In this document: positions 10,080-22,847 of the stretch, in pieces
Position numbering within the stretch: position 1 is the first letter of the stretch
Layout of the letters: each line of letters starts with the position of its first letter
DNA from: Drosophila pseudoobscura
Lineage: Eukaryota > Arthropoda > Insecta > Diptera > Drosophilidae
Length of the DNA stretch: 64,000 bases
Assembly (NCBI RefSeq): GCF_009870125.1
Contig: NC_046679.1
Coordinates: forward strand, 23,436,001-23,500,000
Reading direction: 5' to 3'
The notes under the pieces: generated by a model
Told to the model about the DNA's origin: nothing
The model's database searches: none
Seen by the model: the letters and a program-made list of their open reading frames with translations, nothing else
Made by a program: the position numbers and the translations under genes

Positions 10080-13000
10080 ATGTTTCCCGGTGGAAATGCT
10101 AATGCCGATCTTGGCTACAACAAGCGCAACCACAATCAGTTTATGGCCCAGCTGCCTCCACCGCCCCCGTCTCACTTTGTCCCTGCGGCAACCGTCGCGA
10201 ATCCCTTGGTGGCGACAGGGCTTCCTCTGACCATCGACTGGGCACAGCTCGCCCAGCAATGGATACATATGCGTGACAATACTCCGGCTGGAATCGCTAT
10301 GCCCATGGCACCGCCGCCCCCCATTATTGGCAATGTGTCTGGGTATCAGCAGCAGCATATGCCGACGCTGCCCGTGAGACCGCCGGCGACCACCGCGAAG
10401 ATAACACGTTTTGAGGAGCATGGCGAGGCTGACATGGACATGGACGATGACAATGAGCGAGGACATGGTAGTGAAACGCCCCCTCCCGCTCCTTCGGTTA
10501 CGCAATCGCAGTGGCTGGGACTTAGCGGAACAGCACCCAATGCGGCAGTAGCTGCCTTCAGCAATACGGGTGAGTAGCCGACTAGAGAGTATTAACTGGC
10601 TGACGGCCTAATGCTTATGTCTCCTTCAGGCAAGCCACCGTGGAGCCAGTGGCCTAACAAGACGGGCAATGCCTCTTCCAACCGCACAGCGCATATTCCC
10701 TCGTTGCTCAAGCTCAACGTGAGCAATCCCAATGAGCCGCATCAACAGCTGCAGGCACAGAATCAGAATCAGCAGCAGCCACAGCAACCACCACAAGCAC
10801 ATTCACACCAACATGAGCTGCAGCCGCAGCCAGAGAGCAGTAGCAGCGGGAACATCAACAGTGCCAGCAGTGAAATTGATGCCAACAAACGGAAAATGTT
10901 GCCAGCTTGGATAAGGTAAGGCCGGAAAGAAATAATATAAATTAAACAGAAAAATGAAAAGACCACACCTGTCGTCTGGCCCTGCATTACAGAGAGGGTC
11001 TGGAGAAAATGGAGCGCGAGAAGCAGCGACAGATGGAACGCCAGCATTCCACAGTTGGGGATGCTGAGGTGCTACTCCAAGCTACAAGCAATGTTAAGCA
11101 AGTATCTAGCAAATCACTAACAACACCTGTTAATCCATTGAACATCGCGAATGTGGTAAGTAAAAGGCAAAGGCATGGCCAGGTTATTATCGACTCTCAT
11201 TACCACCCACTACCACCGACCAACAAAAGTGTTAAAAGTGCAACACATACATGCGCTACACCCAATTGGTTGCACACAAACGATACTGAAAACCGATACT
11301 GAAAAAACTGACTAAAAGACAGACAATTTGCAAAGGCATGGAATGCTGGGAACACATGAAATTTAACATGAACTTGAACATTCAGGCCAGCGACAGCGAA
11401 GATTCCAATACTGGGGAGGAGGAGGCGGCGCACGCAAAAGCATCAGTGGAACCGAAAGTACTCGTAGGTAAAGATATATTGAATAAGGCTGGCTACAGAA
11501 GAAGCAGCAGCAGCAGCAGCGGTGATAATGAACAGGAGGTGGAGAATGAGAAGGAGTCGGACAACAAATCCAAGTCTCTGGAGGATGCGGAAAAGGCAGA
11601 CGGTGTGACAGGTGCAACAGAAGCTCCTGGCAATGGTAAAAACTACGAAGAAAGACTCGCGGATCTGGTAGGCATTCACTATTTGACTCGGATGTATGCG
11701 CTCAGCCAGGCAATGAAATGTGATCTATAATAATACGAATCCTATGTGGGGTTCCCACATTGCACATGCAGGCACGTGAAGAAGGAGCCTGCACCTCTTT
11801 CTAGCCTATTTCTATGCACACATCTTCGTTTCATTCCCTGGCCAATGGCTGCGCATCCAAGAACATATATACATTACATTAGTCCCGAATGAATCTATAA
11901 ATACCAAATCTATAGATGCTTTTGGTGCGTCGCACATTAACCGAAATACTGCTGGAAACGACAAACGAAGAGATTGCAGCCATTGCAGCAGAAACATTAA
12001 AAGCGCATCGCGCTAAAGGTACATTATAGACACTTAAGAAACATCTCTTCCTTCCCCCGAAACCCGATCTCTTCCAGCGTTCAACTCGCGTGTGTTTTGT
12101 TGGTGTGTAAGTAGCTAGAACATAAGATGACGGAAGATCTCTCCATCGAACGATCCTTGCTTGGAAGAGAACTCTCCCCCTCGATCTCTTCCTATCTCTT
12201 CCTGACTCGTTAATGAAATCCCTGTGAGATGGCTCGGCGATCGCGTTCTTGATTTTACGGTTTCTTCAATTATTCTATTGTTATCTTATGTCTCAAATTA
12301 AACACAAAACACAAATCAAAATGAATCCCTTGCTGAACAATTTATAATCGTATTATATAATATACTATATATATATATGTATGTGTGTAAATCAAAAGCA
12401 TCATCAGCCCAAGTGATTCGCAAAAGCGCCTTGTCCTCCATTACCGGAAATTTGGGTAAGTACACAATATTCACTATGATTATCCCTATGTTTCGTTTTG
12501 CACTATTTTCCGTTTTAAAGGTAGCCTGAGTTATGCTTAAAGACCCCACCCTCTCCCTCTGTGCAGCCCGTTGTAACGCCCTAAATTTATACTCCCTTTC
12601 GCAAAAAAGAATGGTACTATAATTGGATTCTCTAGTCTATAACTTCCTTTACTTTGCTACCACCCCAGCCTCCCTTTGGCGCAGTTTGAGGCTTTCGTCT
12701 CGAATCACTCCCTTCGTCTATGTCTTTGTCTGTCTCTGAAAATGATTCCTATATGAATTCGTATTGAAGTATTCCCATAAACTGCGCCCGATTTGCATCG
12801 CGATTGTCTCTGGTAGCCACAATTAGCACTTGACTGATTTGAATTATAGGTTTAGCAGCCTATGGCGATTCTTCCAGCGAAAGCGATGAGGATGAGGACG
12901 ATGAGGAAGGCGCGCGCAATGCGGAAGCAGCAAAGAGTGCTGATAAAAGCGTCCAACTCAGCGCGGAGGAGTTGAAGGTTAGTTAGAACACCAAAACCGA

Positions 13001-14107
13001 ATCGTCTTATGAACATGGTACTAATTACTCTTATTCCATAGGCTCGCATACGGCGTAGCAAACGAGCATTTGAAAGAGTCATTGATGACATTGAGGATCG
13101 TGTGGCCAAGCAGGAGCAGCGCGATGAGCAGACACTGCAGCGACATCGCAAGCAGGAACGAGAACGTTCAGATGCTGACAAGGAAAGGCGACGTACCCAT
13201 AGTAATCCTGAAGCGCCTGGGGAGACAACTGCTAAACATCCCACAGCCCATGATAAACTGCTCCAGTTTAATGGTTTGTGCATTTGTGTAATTTTATCCA
13301 CAAAACATTGATTAAATCTCGTATTTATTGTGGACAGGCAAACGGCCGAGTCGCAAGGAGCGTACCACTCGATTCAGTGACAACAAGGATGGGAAAAACT
13401 CAACGGCAAACTACGCCCAAATAGTCGCCACTGCGCCTGTGAGCTCTAGCTCGGTTCTTGCAAAGATGAAGCCGGTCCCCAATTTGGCAACCAATCTGCT
13501 ACAGATGCCAGAGGCAGTCGCCTGCATGCTGAGTGCTGCAGAGAAGGCCCTAAACAAGGCCAACAAATCGTCACGAAAGTCAAAGAGCAAGAGACACCAG
13601 TCGTCGGCATCATCTTCCTCCAGCAGCACGAGTAGCAGTAGCTCTAACAGCGACAGCGATGACAGCAACAGCATCTCCAGCAGTTCCAAAACTTCCAGCA
13701 GTCGCGGCAAGAGCAGCAGCAGCCGGCGGACAACAAGCAGTCGCCGTGGTCAAAGCGATCATGCCGGCGGTAGCAGCAGCAGTAGTCGGAATAAATACGA
13801 GCGCCGTGATCATGAGAGGGAACGAGAGCGACGTCCTCGTCGTAATCGAACGCATTACATCGGTGGGAGGCGCAACAGCAGTAGCCATCAGCCACATCAA
13901 CGACGGCCGCGTGAGTCGAGCCACTCTGGCGAGGAGGATGCCGGCAGCAGCAGCTATCGACGCTCCTCGCGGCACAGCAGCCATGCCAGCAGCTATGATC
14001 ATGGCAAGCATAGACATCGCTCTAGATCCCGATCGAAATCGCGTAGCACTCACCACTCCCACTCGTATTCCTCCTCTTCCGCGTCGCAACAGCGCAAGCG
14101 CCACTGA
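10080..14107 (+). CDS. PNISR-like serine/arginine-rich nuclear protein
   Basis: Eight exons: 10080..10569, 10630..10915, 10993..11155, 11386..11667, 11916..12018, 12850..12977, 13042..13273 and 13338..14107. All phases agree, giving about 817 residues. Family signature: an N-terminal IDWAQLAQQWI segment (human PNISR has IDWAALAQAWI), KPPWSQWPN, and LPAWIREGLEKMEREKQ spanning the exon 2/3 junction. An acidic LAAYGDSSSESDED block follows, then the coiled segment KARIRRSKRAFERVI, and an RS domain in the last exon (poly-Ser, RHRSRSRSKSRS, ending QQRKRH). PNISR proteins localise to nuclear speckles and associate with splicing factors such as pinin; a splicing role here is inferred. The short exon 5 is flanked by introns of 248 and 831 bp and is a candidate for alternative use. 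Confidence 0.85.
12019..12849. other. Long intron 5 of the PNISR-like gene
   Basis: This 831-bp intron is the longest of the gene. It has a TC-rich stretch (12050-12200), a TATATATATGTATG run near 12365-12385 and a second TC-rich stretch (12540-12760). No exon with consistent phase or similarity was recognised. Confidence 0.5.
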
Positions 14108-14376
14108 AAATACAACTACTTACAACTATTATGAAATTGTTAAATATCTGTTTTTTGTCTATTTTCTTCTTCAGTTTTAAAAGATTTTAGTTGTCATCAG
14201 TTTTTACTCAACCTAATAAAAAGATATTAATCAAGGCTTAAAACAATTGTGGAATTAAACAAAATACAACCAACATCTTGTAGGTTAACATATAAAATAA
14301 ATATTCCCAGGCCCGTCAATGCTAATAACTTAATAACTTAGCTTTTTAATTTTAAAGTAAATCCCCAATTTTGTAT

Positions 14377-16121
14377 TTAACTATGCCTTTTGACCATCTT
14401 TGAAAAGGGATCACCGTAGTCGACCTTGCCGAGCTCGTAGTGGGACATGTTGTTTCGATGAATGGTTAGGCAGGCACCGCTCTTGAAAGTCCACTCACAG
14501 ACGCCACACTTGTAGATCAGGGGCTTCTCCGGATGGGAATACTGTTTTGGCAACGGTGTCTGGGGCTGCGAGGGCGCGGCTTGTGGTTGGTTAAGTCGAT
14601 CCTCGAAATCTCGTTTCCGCCGCATACGTTCTATGTCCTCAGCTCGACGATTGTTAACACGAGATTTTAAATAAGGATCGTCAGTGGCACCACCGGCGCT
14701 CGGGCTTGCACATGTTGCCATGTGGTGACCTTTTTGATTCCGATGGACGTTCAGTAGGGAGCCAGAGACAAAACTATCCCCGCATACATTACACTTGTAC
14801 GGACGCTCGCCCGTGTGACGGCGCATGTGGATCTTCAGGTCGTTGGATTGCACGAAACTCTTGTCACACTTAACGCAGGCATACGGACGCTGGCCCGTGT
14901 GCAGGCGCATGTGTCTGGCCAGCTTGTTCTGGGATATGAATTTCTTTGAGCAGATTTTACATTCGTTGGGTCTTTCGCCCGTGTGCTGACGCATGTGTAA
15001 GCTGAGGTCCTGGCTGCGCGGAAAGGCCCTCTCGCACTGGTCGCATTTGTACGGATTCTCGCCAGTGTGCCTGCGTATATGGATGGTCAGGCTGGAGGTG
15101 GGAAAACTAATGCCACAGTGCGGGCACTCACGACGCTTTGCGGTGCGTTTCCGCGTGGAGCTGGCAGCTGACTCCGTTGCATCTTTGGCCGCTTCCTCTG
15201 GATGGAATGCCTGCATGTGACGACGCAATGTGTCCTGGCGCTTCAAAATGCGTGGACAGTACTTGCAAGTCAGCACGCCGCGTCCACTGCTTTCGTTTGC
15301 CAGCTCCTGGGCGGCCTCGTCCGCGGTCAGACTGTGGGCAATGGCGATGTGCCGGGCGAGCGAGTCATTTTTGGCGAATACACGCGGACAAATGGAACAC
15401 TTAAAGATGAAATTCTGTGAGTTTGTTAGCCGACTGCCCAGCTGCGAGGGTCGTGAGTTTGCCACGGAGGGAGGTTCCTGCTCTTTCTCCTCTTTCACAT
15501 CCATATTTTCTTCATCCACATTTTGTGTAACATCCAAGTCATCGGACTCAAATGGTATTTCAGTCTCCAATTCTTCTAGATGGTCTGTTTCATAGACCGG
15601 CTCGATAATCGCTTCTGCTTCTGAAAACGGCACTCCCATCACAGCTTCAGCAGCATGCTCCGCATCCGCCGTGACAGAAACAGCCACAGCCATCTCCTCA
15701 TTGTCACAGATGACGGGCAAAAAATCATCCTGGCTACCCAATTCGAGAACCTCCACATGGATTTCCTCCCGTTCCTTTATGACAGCCACTTGCTGCAGCG
15801 TGTGCTGTGCGTTTTCCACATCGAGTATAAAATCATAAGCGGCTATCAAGCGGCGGGTACAATTCTGACACAAGCGGGTGGGCATATCTGCTTCGTTCCA
15901 GGTGCACTGGAGTGGAAATTGTTATAGCCATTACATTTCAACGCATATAATTCATGTTTCATGGTTTTTACCTTCACTTTGGAGACTGTTTCCAGTAATT
16001 GCCACAACTCAAAGTTTAGCTCATTGTACTGAATCTCATCGTTCAGACGCAAGGCGCCCTCGTTTGTCTCCAGACAAACGCGGCAGCTTAAATCAGTAAT
16101 ATTAATAACTTGATTCGGCAT
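14377..16121 (-). CDS. ZAD / C2H2 zinc-finger protein, eight fingers
   Basis: Two exons, 16121..15972 and 15906..14377 (65-bp intron, phase 0), giving 559 residues. The N-terminal ZAD (zinc-finger-associated domain) is split by the intron: LSCRVC near residue 12 supplies the first Cys pair and CQNC near residue 63 the second, followed by the usual [12 protein letters not shown] helix. The middle is acidic (residues about 80-165). Eight C2H2 fingers follow: [70 protein letters not shown] and a separated [10 protein letters not shown] near the C-terminus. Fingers 3-7 are joined by TGE(R/N)P-type linkers, as in DNA-binding arrays. ZAD proteins are insect-specific transcription or chromatin factors that dimerise through the ZAD. 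Divergent from aurA, with 452 bp between starts. Confidence 0.9.
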
Positions 16122-16573
16122 TATACATCGAACTGTATTTCTGTGTTTTTATTTTCTACAAATAATTGTTTTTGTCCACAGCTGGCTTAGAGATGGGCGA
16201 TGGGCATCTGTTAACAGTCACAGTCACGAAATTGTACGATATATAGTCAATGTCTTAATAAAACACTTAAAATCGAATAAGTGGATGGATAAGGTTTATT
16301 CTATACCACCAGACAATACTCTAGAGAGCCATTTATATCCAATATATACTCAAATAATGATAATAATAGTACGATATAATAATAACAGAAGTGAGGCTTG
16401 CAACACTGCTGTTGCCATTCACAACGCCACTCGGACACGCGCTTCCTAATTCAAATGAACGGCATTTTATTTTCACAGGACAGGCACAATCGTGAATGTA
16501 TTTTTACCCAGTTGAGTTTTTTATTGTATTAAATTTACCAAAAGTGTTTGTTTATAATAAATTGATTGCAAAC
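16122..16573. promoter_or_regulatory. Divergent promoter region between ZAD zinc-finger gene and aurA
   Basis: This 452-bp spacer lies between two divergent start codons, so it must hold both 5' UTRs and promoters. No canonical TATA, DRE or Motif-1 sequence was found. A gcaacactgctgttgcc inverted repeat lies near 16400. Confidence 0.35.
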
Positions 16574-17943
16574 ATGTCTCATCAGTCCAACAATGTGTTG
16601 CGTCCAAAAGCAAATGCCATGGCCAGAAAGCCGGAGGCAGTCACTGCACTTGGCATGCAGAAGAAAAATTTGCTGCTGACAAAAAAGGTGGGTCAGGAGA
16701 CTGCCGTCAATTTTTAATTTATCACTTACGATCACTTTATAACATAGTCGACAAGCGAGAATATGGCACCAGGCTGCAAGCTTCTTCCGTCTTCCGTATC
16801 AGCCAAAACGGCTACGACAATTGCGCGTCCAGCCCAAGATGCAATGTCGAAATTTGCGAAGCCACTTGTACCCACTGCCAGTACACTAAAGAAACCAACC
16901 TCGGAGTTTGTGGCTCCAGCTCCTGTGACTGAACCCAAGAAGACTAACGCTGACCCTGTGGATAAACCATTAGCCACAGCTACAGCAACAGAAGCCGCTC
17001 GATCTGCCGAATCGACTGCATCCAGCTCTTCAAACAGCACTGACAAAGAGAAAGGCAAGACTGGTGAGTTTTTGGGTGCATCCTTACTTTTATTACTTTC
17101 GTGTAATTGTAATTTCAAACAGAAAATCAGCCCCCAAAGCCAAAGAAAACTTGGGAGCTGAACAACTTCGACATTGGCCGTCTACTGGGCCGCGGAAAGT
17201 TCGGCAATGTGTACCTGGCACGCGAGAAGGAGTCCCAGTTCGTAGTGGCTTTAAAAGTCCTGTTCAAGCGTCAGATTGGCGAATCCAATGTGGAGCATCA
17301 GGTGCGCCGGGAGATCGAAATACAATCGCATCTGCGGCACCCGCACATTCTTCGCTTATACGCATACTTTCACGACGATGTGCGCATCTACTTGATCCTG
17401 GAGTATGCACCACAGGGTACTCTCTTCAATGCGCTGCAGGCTCAGCCGTCAAAGCGCTTCGATGAACGCCAGTCGGCCACCTACATCAAGTCGCTCTGCT
17501 CGGCCCTCTTGTATCTGCACGAGCGTGACATAATCCATCGCGATATCAAGCCGGAGAATCTCCTGCTGGGCCACAAGGGTGTGCTGAAGATAGCCGATTT
17601 TGGGTGGTCAGTTCACGAACCCAATTCCATGCGCATGACGTTGTGCGGCACTGTGGACTATCTGCCACCGGAAATGGTACAGGGAAAGCCGCACACAAAG
17701 AACGTGGACCTGTGGAGCCTGGGTGTGCTCTGCTTCGAACTGCTGGTGGGTCATGCCCCATTCTATTCGAAAAACTATGACGAGACCTACAAGAAGATCC
17801 TCAAAGTGGAGTACAAACTGCCAGAGCATATTTCCAAGGCGGCTGCTCACTTGATTTCCAAGCTGTTGGTCCTCACTCCTCAGCATCGTCTGCCCCTGGA
17901 CCAGGTGTTGGTACACCCGTGGATTCTGGCACATACAAAGTGA
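16574..17943 (+). CDS. aurA: Aurora A mitotic serine/threonine kinase
   Basis: Three exons: 16574..16687, 16748..17063 and 17123..17943, giving 416 residues. Residues 1-145 form a low-complexity Ala/Thr/Lys-rich regulatory N-terminus. The kinase domain starts near 159 ([15 protein letters not shown]), with the glycine loop at 166-173, VALK lysine at 188, HRDIKPEN at 282-289 (catalytic D284), DFG at 302-304 and the activation-loop Thr at 316 in SMRMTLCGT. The PPEM and LWSLGVL motifs and the C-lobe are intact. The [11 protein letters not shown] block and the long N-terminus point to Aurora A rather than B. Aurora A acts at centrosomes in maturation, spindle assembly and asymmetric division. The residue before the phospho-Thr is Met rather than the Thr of human Aurora A, which I believe is usual in flies. 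A polyadenylation AATAAA lies near 18129. Confidence 0.97.
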
Positions 17944-18727
17944 CTTACTCACTTAACGTTTTCTTGTTTCCTTTTATTTATTTTAATTTTGAGTTATTTC
18001 CTAGTTCATTTTTGAGTTTTAGTTGTCTCGCCGCGTAATATAATTATGGCATTTCAAATTTTCCTCATTTAGCAAGCTACAAGAAAAATTTAACATTTAT
18101 GCATTTAGTTTTATTATCAATTATTATCAATAAAGATTGTGGGTGTGTTCCGAATGCTTGGCGTGTCGTGATTCCCGAATATCTCCTCTTACTTTTCTAA
18201 ATATTCTGTCCATCTGGTTTTGGGGCACAGACAAAAACACAGGAAACATTCCCGCCCAAATGCAGTGTGTGTGGCAAAAGATTTTATCACAGAAAACAAA
18301 GAGTATAAAACGTACAAGATCTCTGATTGAATGCAAAGCCGAAGCGTGATTAAATCTGTGATGGAAAATGGTTCTTTGAAGAATTTTTATAGGTAAAATA
18401 GAGAATGCAGCTACATATCTTTTTGTGACACATGCGTTTTAAAGCTGAACAGAACCCAGTCTGTAAAAATATAATGATAATGATGAGACTGAACGTTACT
18501 TATGCACTAAGTAGGTCTATTCCTTAGGGCGGCGTGCTGACACTAGAAATCGATTACTCTAGTCTTCAATTATAATACATAATCCGTGTATTCGTTGATC
18601 CGATTTGAAGGGGAATTCTTCGTGTTTTCTTCTGGAAATTTGTTCAATGCTCTTTGCGAACACGACTTAAACATAAAAAAGGAGGCCAATCCCTTGCACA
18701 AATGCCGCTTTAAACCTAGTTTGACGC
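17944..18727. other. Convergent spacer between aurA and the Golgi-protein gene
   Basis: The spacer should hold the two 3' UTRs: AT-rich with an AATAAA near 18129 for aurA. No gene or RNA was recognised. Confidence 0.5.
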
Positions 18728-20643
18728 TTAATTTCTAATGGCTTCGCCTCCCTTCTTACGCGCCACGTTGGAGTAGTCGTCCTCTGGAGAGTTAAAATAT
18801 ATAATTAATTTTGTACAGAAAAATATTTAATTAACTAACCATCTTGATCCTCATCCATGGCATCCTCGAGATGTATGCCCTCGGCAAACTCTTTCCCTTG
18901 GTCGGCCGCTATCTCGTTATTCAAATTGTCCGTATCGAGCAAATGCTGCGGCTGCTTCACAGCCACATCGCCGACGTCATCATCGTCGTCGCCCTCACCA
19001 CCGCCGGCTGCTTCGGCCAACTGCTTGACAGCATCATCGGCTGCCGGTCCAGGCCCTGGCGCTGGCAGCTCCCCGTCGAAGAGGTTTTGCCCCGCTGCAG
19101 GCAAATTGAAACTGGGCTCGTTCATGGCATCTTTGACTTCGTGTGCACCCGAGTCCTCAATGGGTTTGGGGCCCACGCCCAAGTTCTTGTTGTTCTCGAG
19201 ATCATTCACAACATTAGCATAGCGGTTGTTGTTCTCATTTTTGGGCAGCTCCTCGGCCGCTGTGTCTACGTCAACTGCATCGTCCTTGGCTTCCACTTTG
19301 TTGTCCTCAAAGTTTTCGGGTATGGGAGCCACATTCTCCGGAAGCTTGCGCTCTGTCTTGGCCGGTGGCAGAGCCAGCGGGGGAAGTCCGCTACTGCTGC
19401 TGCTGAGCCTGGGAGCAACTGAAGCATTCGGAGCATCGTCAGCACTCTTGACAACAGCGCCCGCAGTGCTGCTGCTCTTACGTGGAGCACTCAGGGGCGA
19501 GACGGGTCCGCCGGCTAGCTGGGGCTCTTCTTGTTGTTGCTTTTCAGTAAGCGATTTGGGTACAATCTGAAAATTTTCGACAGAGTTTAGTATCAGACTG
19601 TGATTGTTGCGCACGGCAAAGGGCAAGAGTGGTAGCTGCTCCTGCTGCTGCTCCACCTCGCGCTGTTGCGGCTGGATCTGCTCTATCACTACATCGCCGC
19701 TGGCACCAGTTCGATTAGTTGGAGTGTTAGTATTGTAAGTGGTTTGGTTTTGGTTAGTTGGTTGAAGATTTACCCCGCCGCCAATCCTGTAGAGGCCTTC
19801 ACTCACTTGCATTTGCGCGTTAAAGGATTTATCGTTGCGCGGCTTGTCAATGCTGTGCGCCTGATGCGAGGGACTGGAGTGACGCGTGGTCGGTGTAATT
19901 TCCGCGGGCTTGTTCAACTGCTGTTGAATGCCATTCTTTGCTGGTGCCTCTGCGGGCTGTACTTTTGGTATGTAGTGGCAGTTGCCTTTGTATTCGGTCA
20001 GAGTAGCCTCAAGGGCATGAATCTTGTGCTCCGACTCCCGTTGCAGCCTATCATGCTTTTTCTGAAACGGAAAAGTATTAAAGGAAGTTTGAACATTCTT
20101 GTTTCACTATCACCAACCTTCCATTCGGCAACTTCATGCTCCTTAGAAGCCTTATCTTTATGAACATCCGCCAACAGTTTTTGCAGCTTCTGATCGAATG
20201 AATTCGTATCTTCGATGTGCTTCTTCTTGCTCTTGACACATTCCCCCTCCAGCTCGGAATATTTGAACTCCAGCAGCTTGTACTTTTCCAGCTGGCCCTC
20301 AAACTTCTCCTGCAGGGCACGCTCCGTCTCCTGTTGCTTTTGTATGGACTCCGCTAGTTGATTCTCGTACCTCTCCTTTTCCGAGCGCAGAACATTCATC
20401 CTCTTCTCGGCTGTCAGTTTCTCAGCTGTTAAGGCTGCATATTATTATCAGTTAAAAGGCTCTGCTTGAAGCATTTATCTTACATTGCATCTGAACGTTC
20501 AGGCCCTCCTGAAAGGCTCGGCTCTCATCCAATTGATGTTGAGACATTTGGTAAATGACAATCATCATGATGAGCACCACGAACATGCTCATCAGAATAC
20601 AGATGCGAACGCGCCCAGAGCGCGCAAAACGAGTCGAGCTCAT
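18728..20643 (-). CDS. GOLM1/GOLIM4-like type II Golgi membrane protein
   Basis: Four exons on the minus strand: 20643..20484, 20434..20118, 20061..18840 and 18783..18728, giving 584 residues with all phases consistent. The protein starts with a short basic cytoplasmic tail (MSSTRFARSGRVR), then one hydrophobic anchor (ICILMSMFVVLIMMIVIY, about residues 14-31). A long Glu/Lys/Gln-rich coiled coil (about 40-190) follows, then a low-complexity lumenal region, and an acidic end (GEGDDDDDVGD, EDAMDEDQDEDDYSNVARKK). This layout, including the EDDY(S/N) acidic tail, is that of the GOLM1/GOLM2/GOLIM4 cis-Golgi proteins, which cycle through endosomes and help retain Golgi enzymes. Assignment to one subfamily is not possible from reading alone. 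Convergent with aurA. Confidence 0.7.
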
Positions 20644-20779
20644 TGTGAGTCAATTCGTTGTTTAAATAAAATATATTTTCAATATTTTTTTTTGGGGAAT
20701 CTAGTCTCGCAGTGAAAAAGTTCTGGTGTTGCAAAATTCTTTTGTTGTGGTAGTGGTAGTGCTGGAAAGCGATTAGTGC

Positions 20780-21650
20780 TTAAATTTTATTTGTTTGACC
20801 ATTTTCGCTAAAACTTTTTTTTACGCAACATCCAATAAGAGCAAGTATTTAAAATAAGCCAGTTAAGTAGAAAATTGATTCACTATATAATAAATATATA
20901 GCTCGTAATATTCCACGGAAGATCAAAAACGAGGAATATGAATAATTCGTCGGTATATTTTGAAAATGAGACCGTATATTTCGGTATTTATTTGAATCGG
21001 GTATGAATCGGTAATAGCCGGTTGACAACAATGACTACGGCAACATTAATTGTCATACCCTAGGGAAAAGGATGTTATAGACTTGAGAAAATGTTTGTAT
21101 AAAAATGCCTATACACGCATCATGTCTTCAAATACCAGCAACACTGCGACTGTGTTTTTGTTGAACTATTTTGTTTAAGCTTTGTTTTAGCCAAAATACA
21201 ATAAAAACAAAAACTAACAAAAACTAGCCAATCTTGAAGAAAATTTATTCATCAATGGCCTAAAATTATGTGGGCAGAACTAAGGGTTTTAGTTAGCCAG
21301 AATTATTCAAGGGAATATAAAAATTCAAACAATATGAACGACTATCATCTTTCGCTTTTTGTGCTAAAACATTTTTTTTGTTTGACCATTTTCGCTAAAA
21401 CCTTTTGTTACGCAACATCCAATAAAAGCAAGTATTTAGAATAAGCCAGTTAAGTAGACAAATTATTCATGAATCGTATAAAATTATGTGGGCTTGGCTA
21501 AATGTTCTTTATAGATGGTAATATTCCACGGAATATCAAAATTGAGGAATGTGTATAATAGAGCATGAGCTCGTCAGTATATTTACGGTAGGTTTAAGTA
21601 TATTTCTGTGGGTCAGACCGTATATTTTATCGCGGTCACACTGCTTACAC
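20780..21650 (+). repeat. Dispersed repeat copy 2 (block B, then A+B)
   Basis: Block B occurs first at about 20785-21050 (tttgtttgaccattttcgct, aataagccagttaagtagaa, attccacggaagatcaaaa, rows of GTATATTT). A full A+B copy follows at about 21110-21630, starting tacacgcatcatgtcttcaa. It is clearly similar to the copy at 9.44-9.99 kb and to the inverted copies at 29.72-30.72 kb, with scattered substitutions and small indels. It fills the spacer between the divergent Golgi-protein gene and GC1 and ends at the Motif-1 element of the GC1 promoter. No open reading frame of note. Confidence 0.8.
21633..21643 (+). promoter_or_regulatory. Core promoter Motif 1 (M1BP site) of GC1
   Basis: CGGTCACACTG matches the Drosophila Motif-1 consensus YGGTCACACTR exactly. 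Shortly downstream a 5' UTR donor (gataa|gtgagt at 21788/21789) fits an untranslated first exon joined to the acceptor at 22846, two bases before the GC1 start codon. Direction is therefore plus. Confidence 0.65.
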
Positions 21651-21788
21651 GCCGACACGGCGCGACGAAAACAAGAATTAAATTGAATTTAGTTTAATAG
21701 CCGTTAATTAATCGTTGTTCAGTATAGGCAACATTTAAGTGCACAGTAATCAAGTCAATTAACTATTCATCGAACAAAAAAGTGATAA

Positions 21789-22846
21789 GTGAGTTCAACA
21801 ATAATAGTGGGTGGCGTAAACAAACGCATACGGGGGGGCCCAGACGTACAAATTTATTTAAACATTTAATAGCCTGCGAGTGGTACATATGGAGAGTGCG
21901 ACAGTAAATTCAATTTATTAAAGGTGTCCTCGAGTGTTTGATGAATACAGAAATTATGTAAAATGTATGTACCCGACAAGTGTTTGTTGCTCCAGTAACC
22001 TCAATGAATTTGAGTGCCTCCATGAAACATTATCAATATATGTACATACAATAATTGTATTACCTGTGCAAAAATGTTACACGCAGGCAGGTTCTTAAGT
22101 AGTTGTCAAGCCCCTCGAAGCCTGCTCTGCTGTTTCTGGCAATAATCAATAATCAGCACAACCCCAGTTTGAAGCCTCTAATCTTGACAATATTACTTTA
22201 TATCATACCTGTTTATAGTAGCTTGTGGTTACCTTGACTTGTGGAGCGTACTTGTGCCTTCTACGTTTTCCCCTCTGATGATTATCGGAACCTTCTCTGA
22301 TATCTTTATGCTTGAATTATTCTTGCAAAAAGATAAAAGAAAAATTGCGCTTATCTTCTGCGCAATGGGAAACAGACCCGTACCGCTATTCCGGTCGGTG
22401 GTTCCAACAAATTGTACAAATTTAAATGCCCTAAAATGTGTTCATTTAGCACTCGGGTGTAATATTATTATATTTATTCACGATGGCAAACTAATGGAAA
22501 TGGTTGTTTGATTTGCTGCTAATCTTCTTCGCTCCCGTGTGTCAATAAACTTTGTACCTCCGCCGCCGCCTCCGCCTCTCTCTCACTCTCCCTCTCTGAC
22601 GTTCTTATCATTTGGGTATAATAAATTTCCCTATCAGTTGGTTAACATAATAATATGATGTATTGTTTAATTGGGGTAAAGTGGTCAAGAAACAGGAACA
22701 AAATGTGCATACATACATATGTGTTTGGATATTTTTTAAACCAGTTTGCACCACTTCTGTACATCTATCTACTATATGTATATCATACATATTAATATGT
22801 GTATTTGTATATGTATGCATATTTATATGTACATTTATTTTTTCAG
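21789..22846 (+). other. Putative 5' UTR intron of GC1
   Basis: The donor GTGAGT at 21789 and the acceptor tttattttttcag ending at 22846 bracket this 1.06-kb stretch. Nothing coding was recognised. It holds a pyrimidine/CCG-rich run near 22556-22600 and ATGTATATG-type simple sequence near 22700-22830. Confidence 0.5.
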
Positions 22847-22847
22847 C

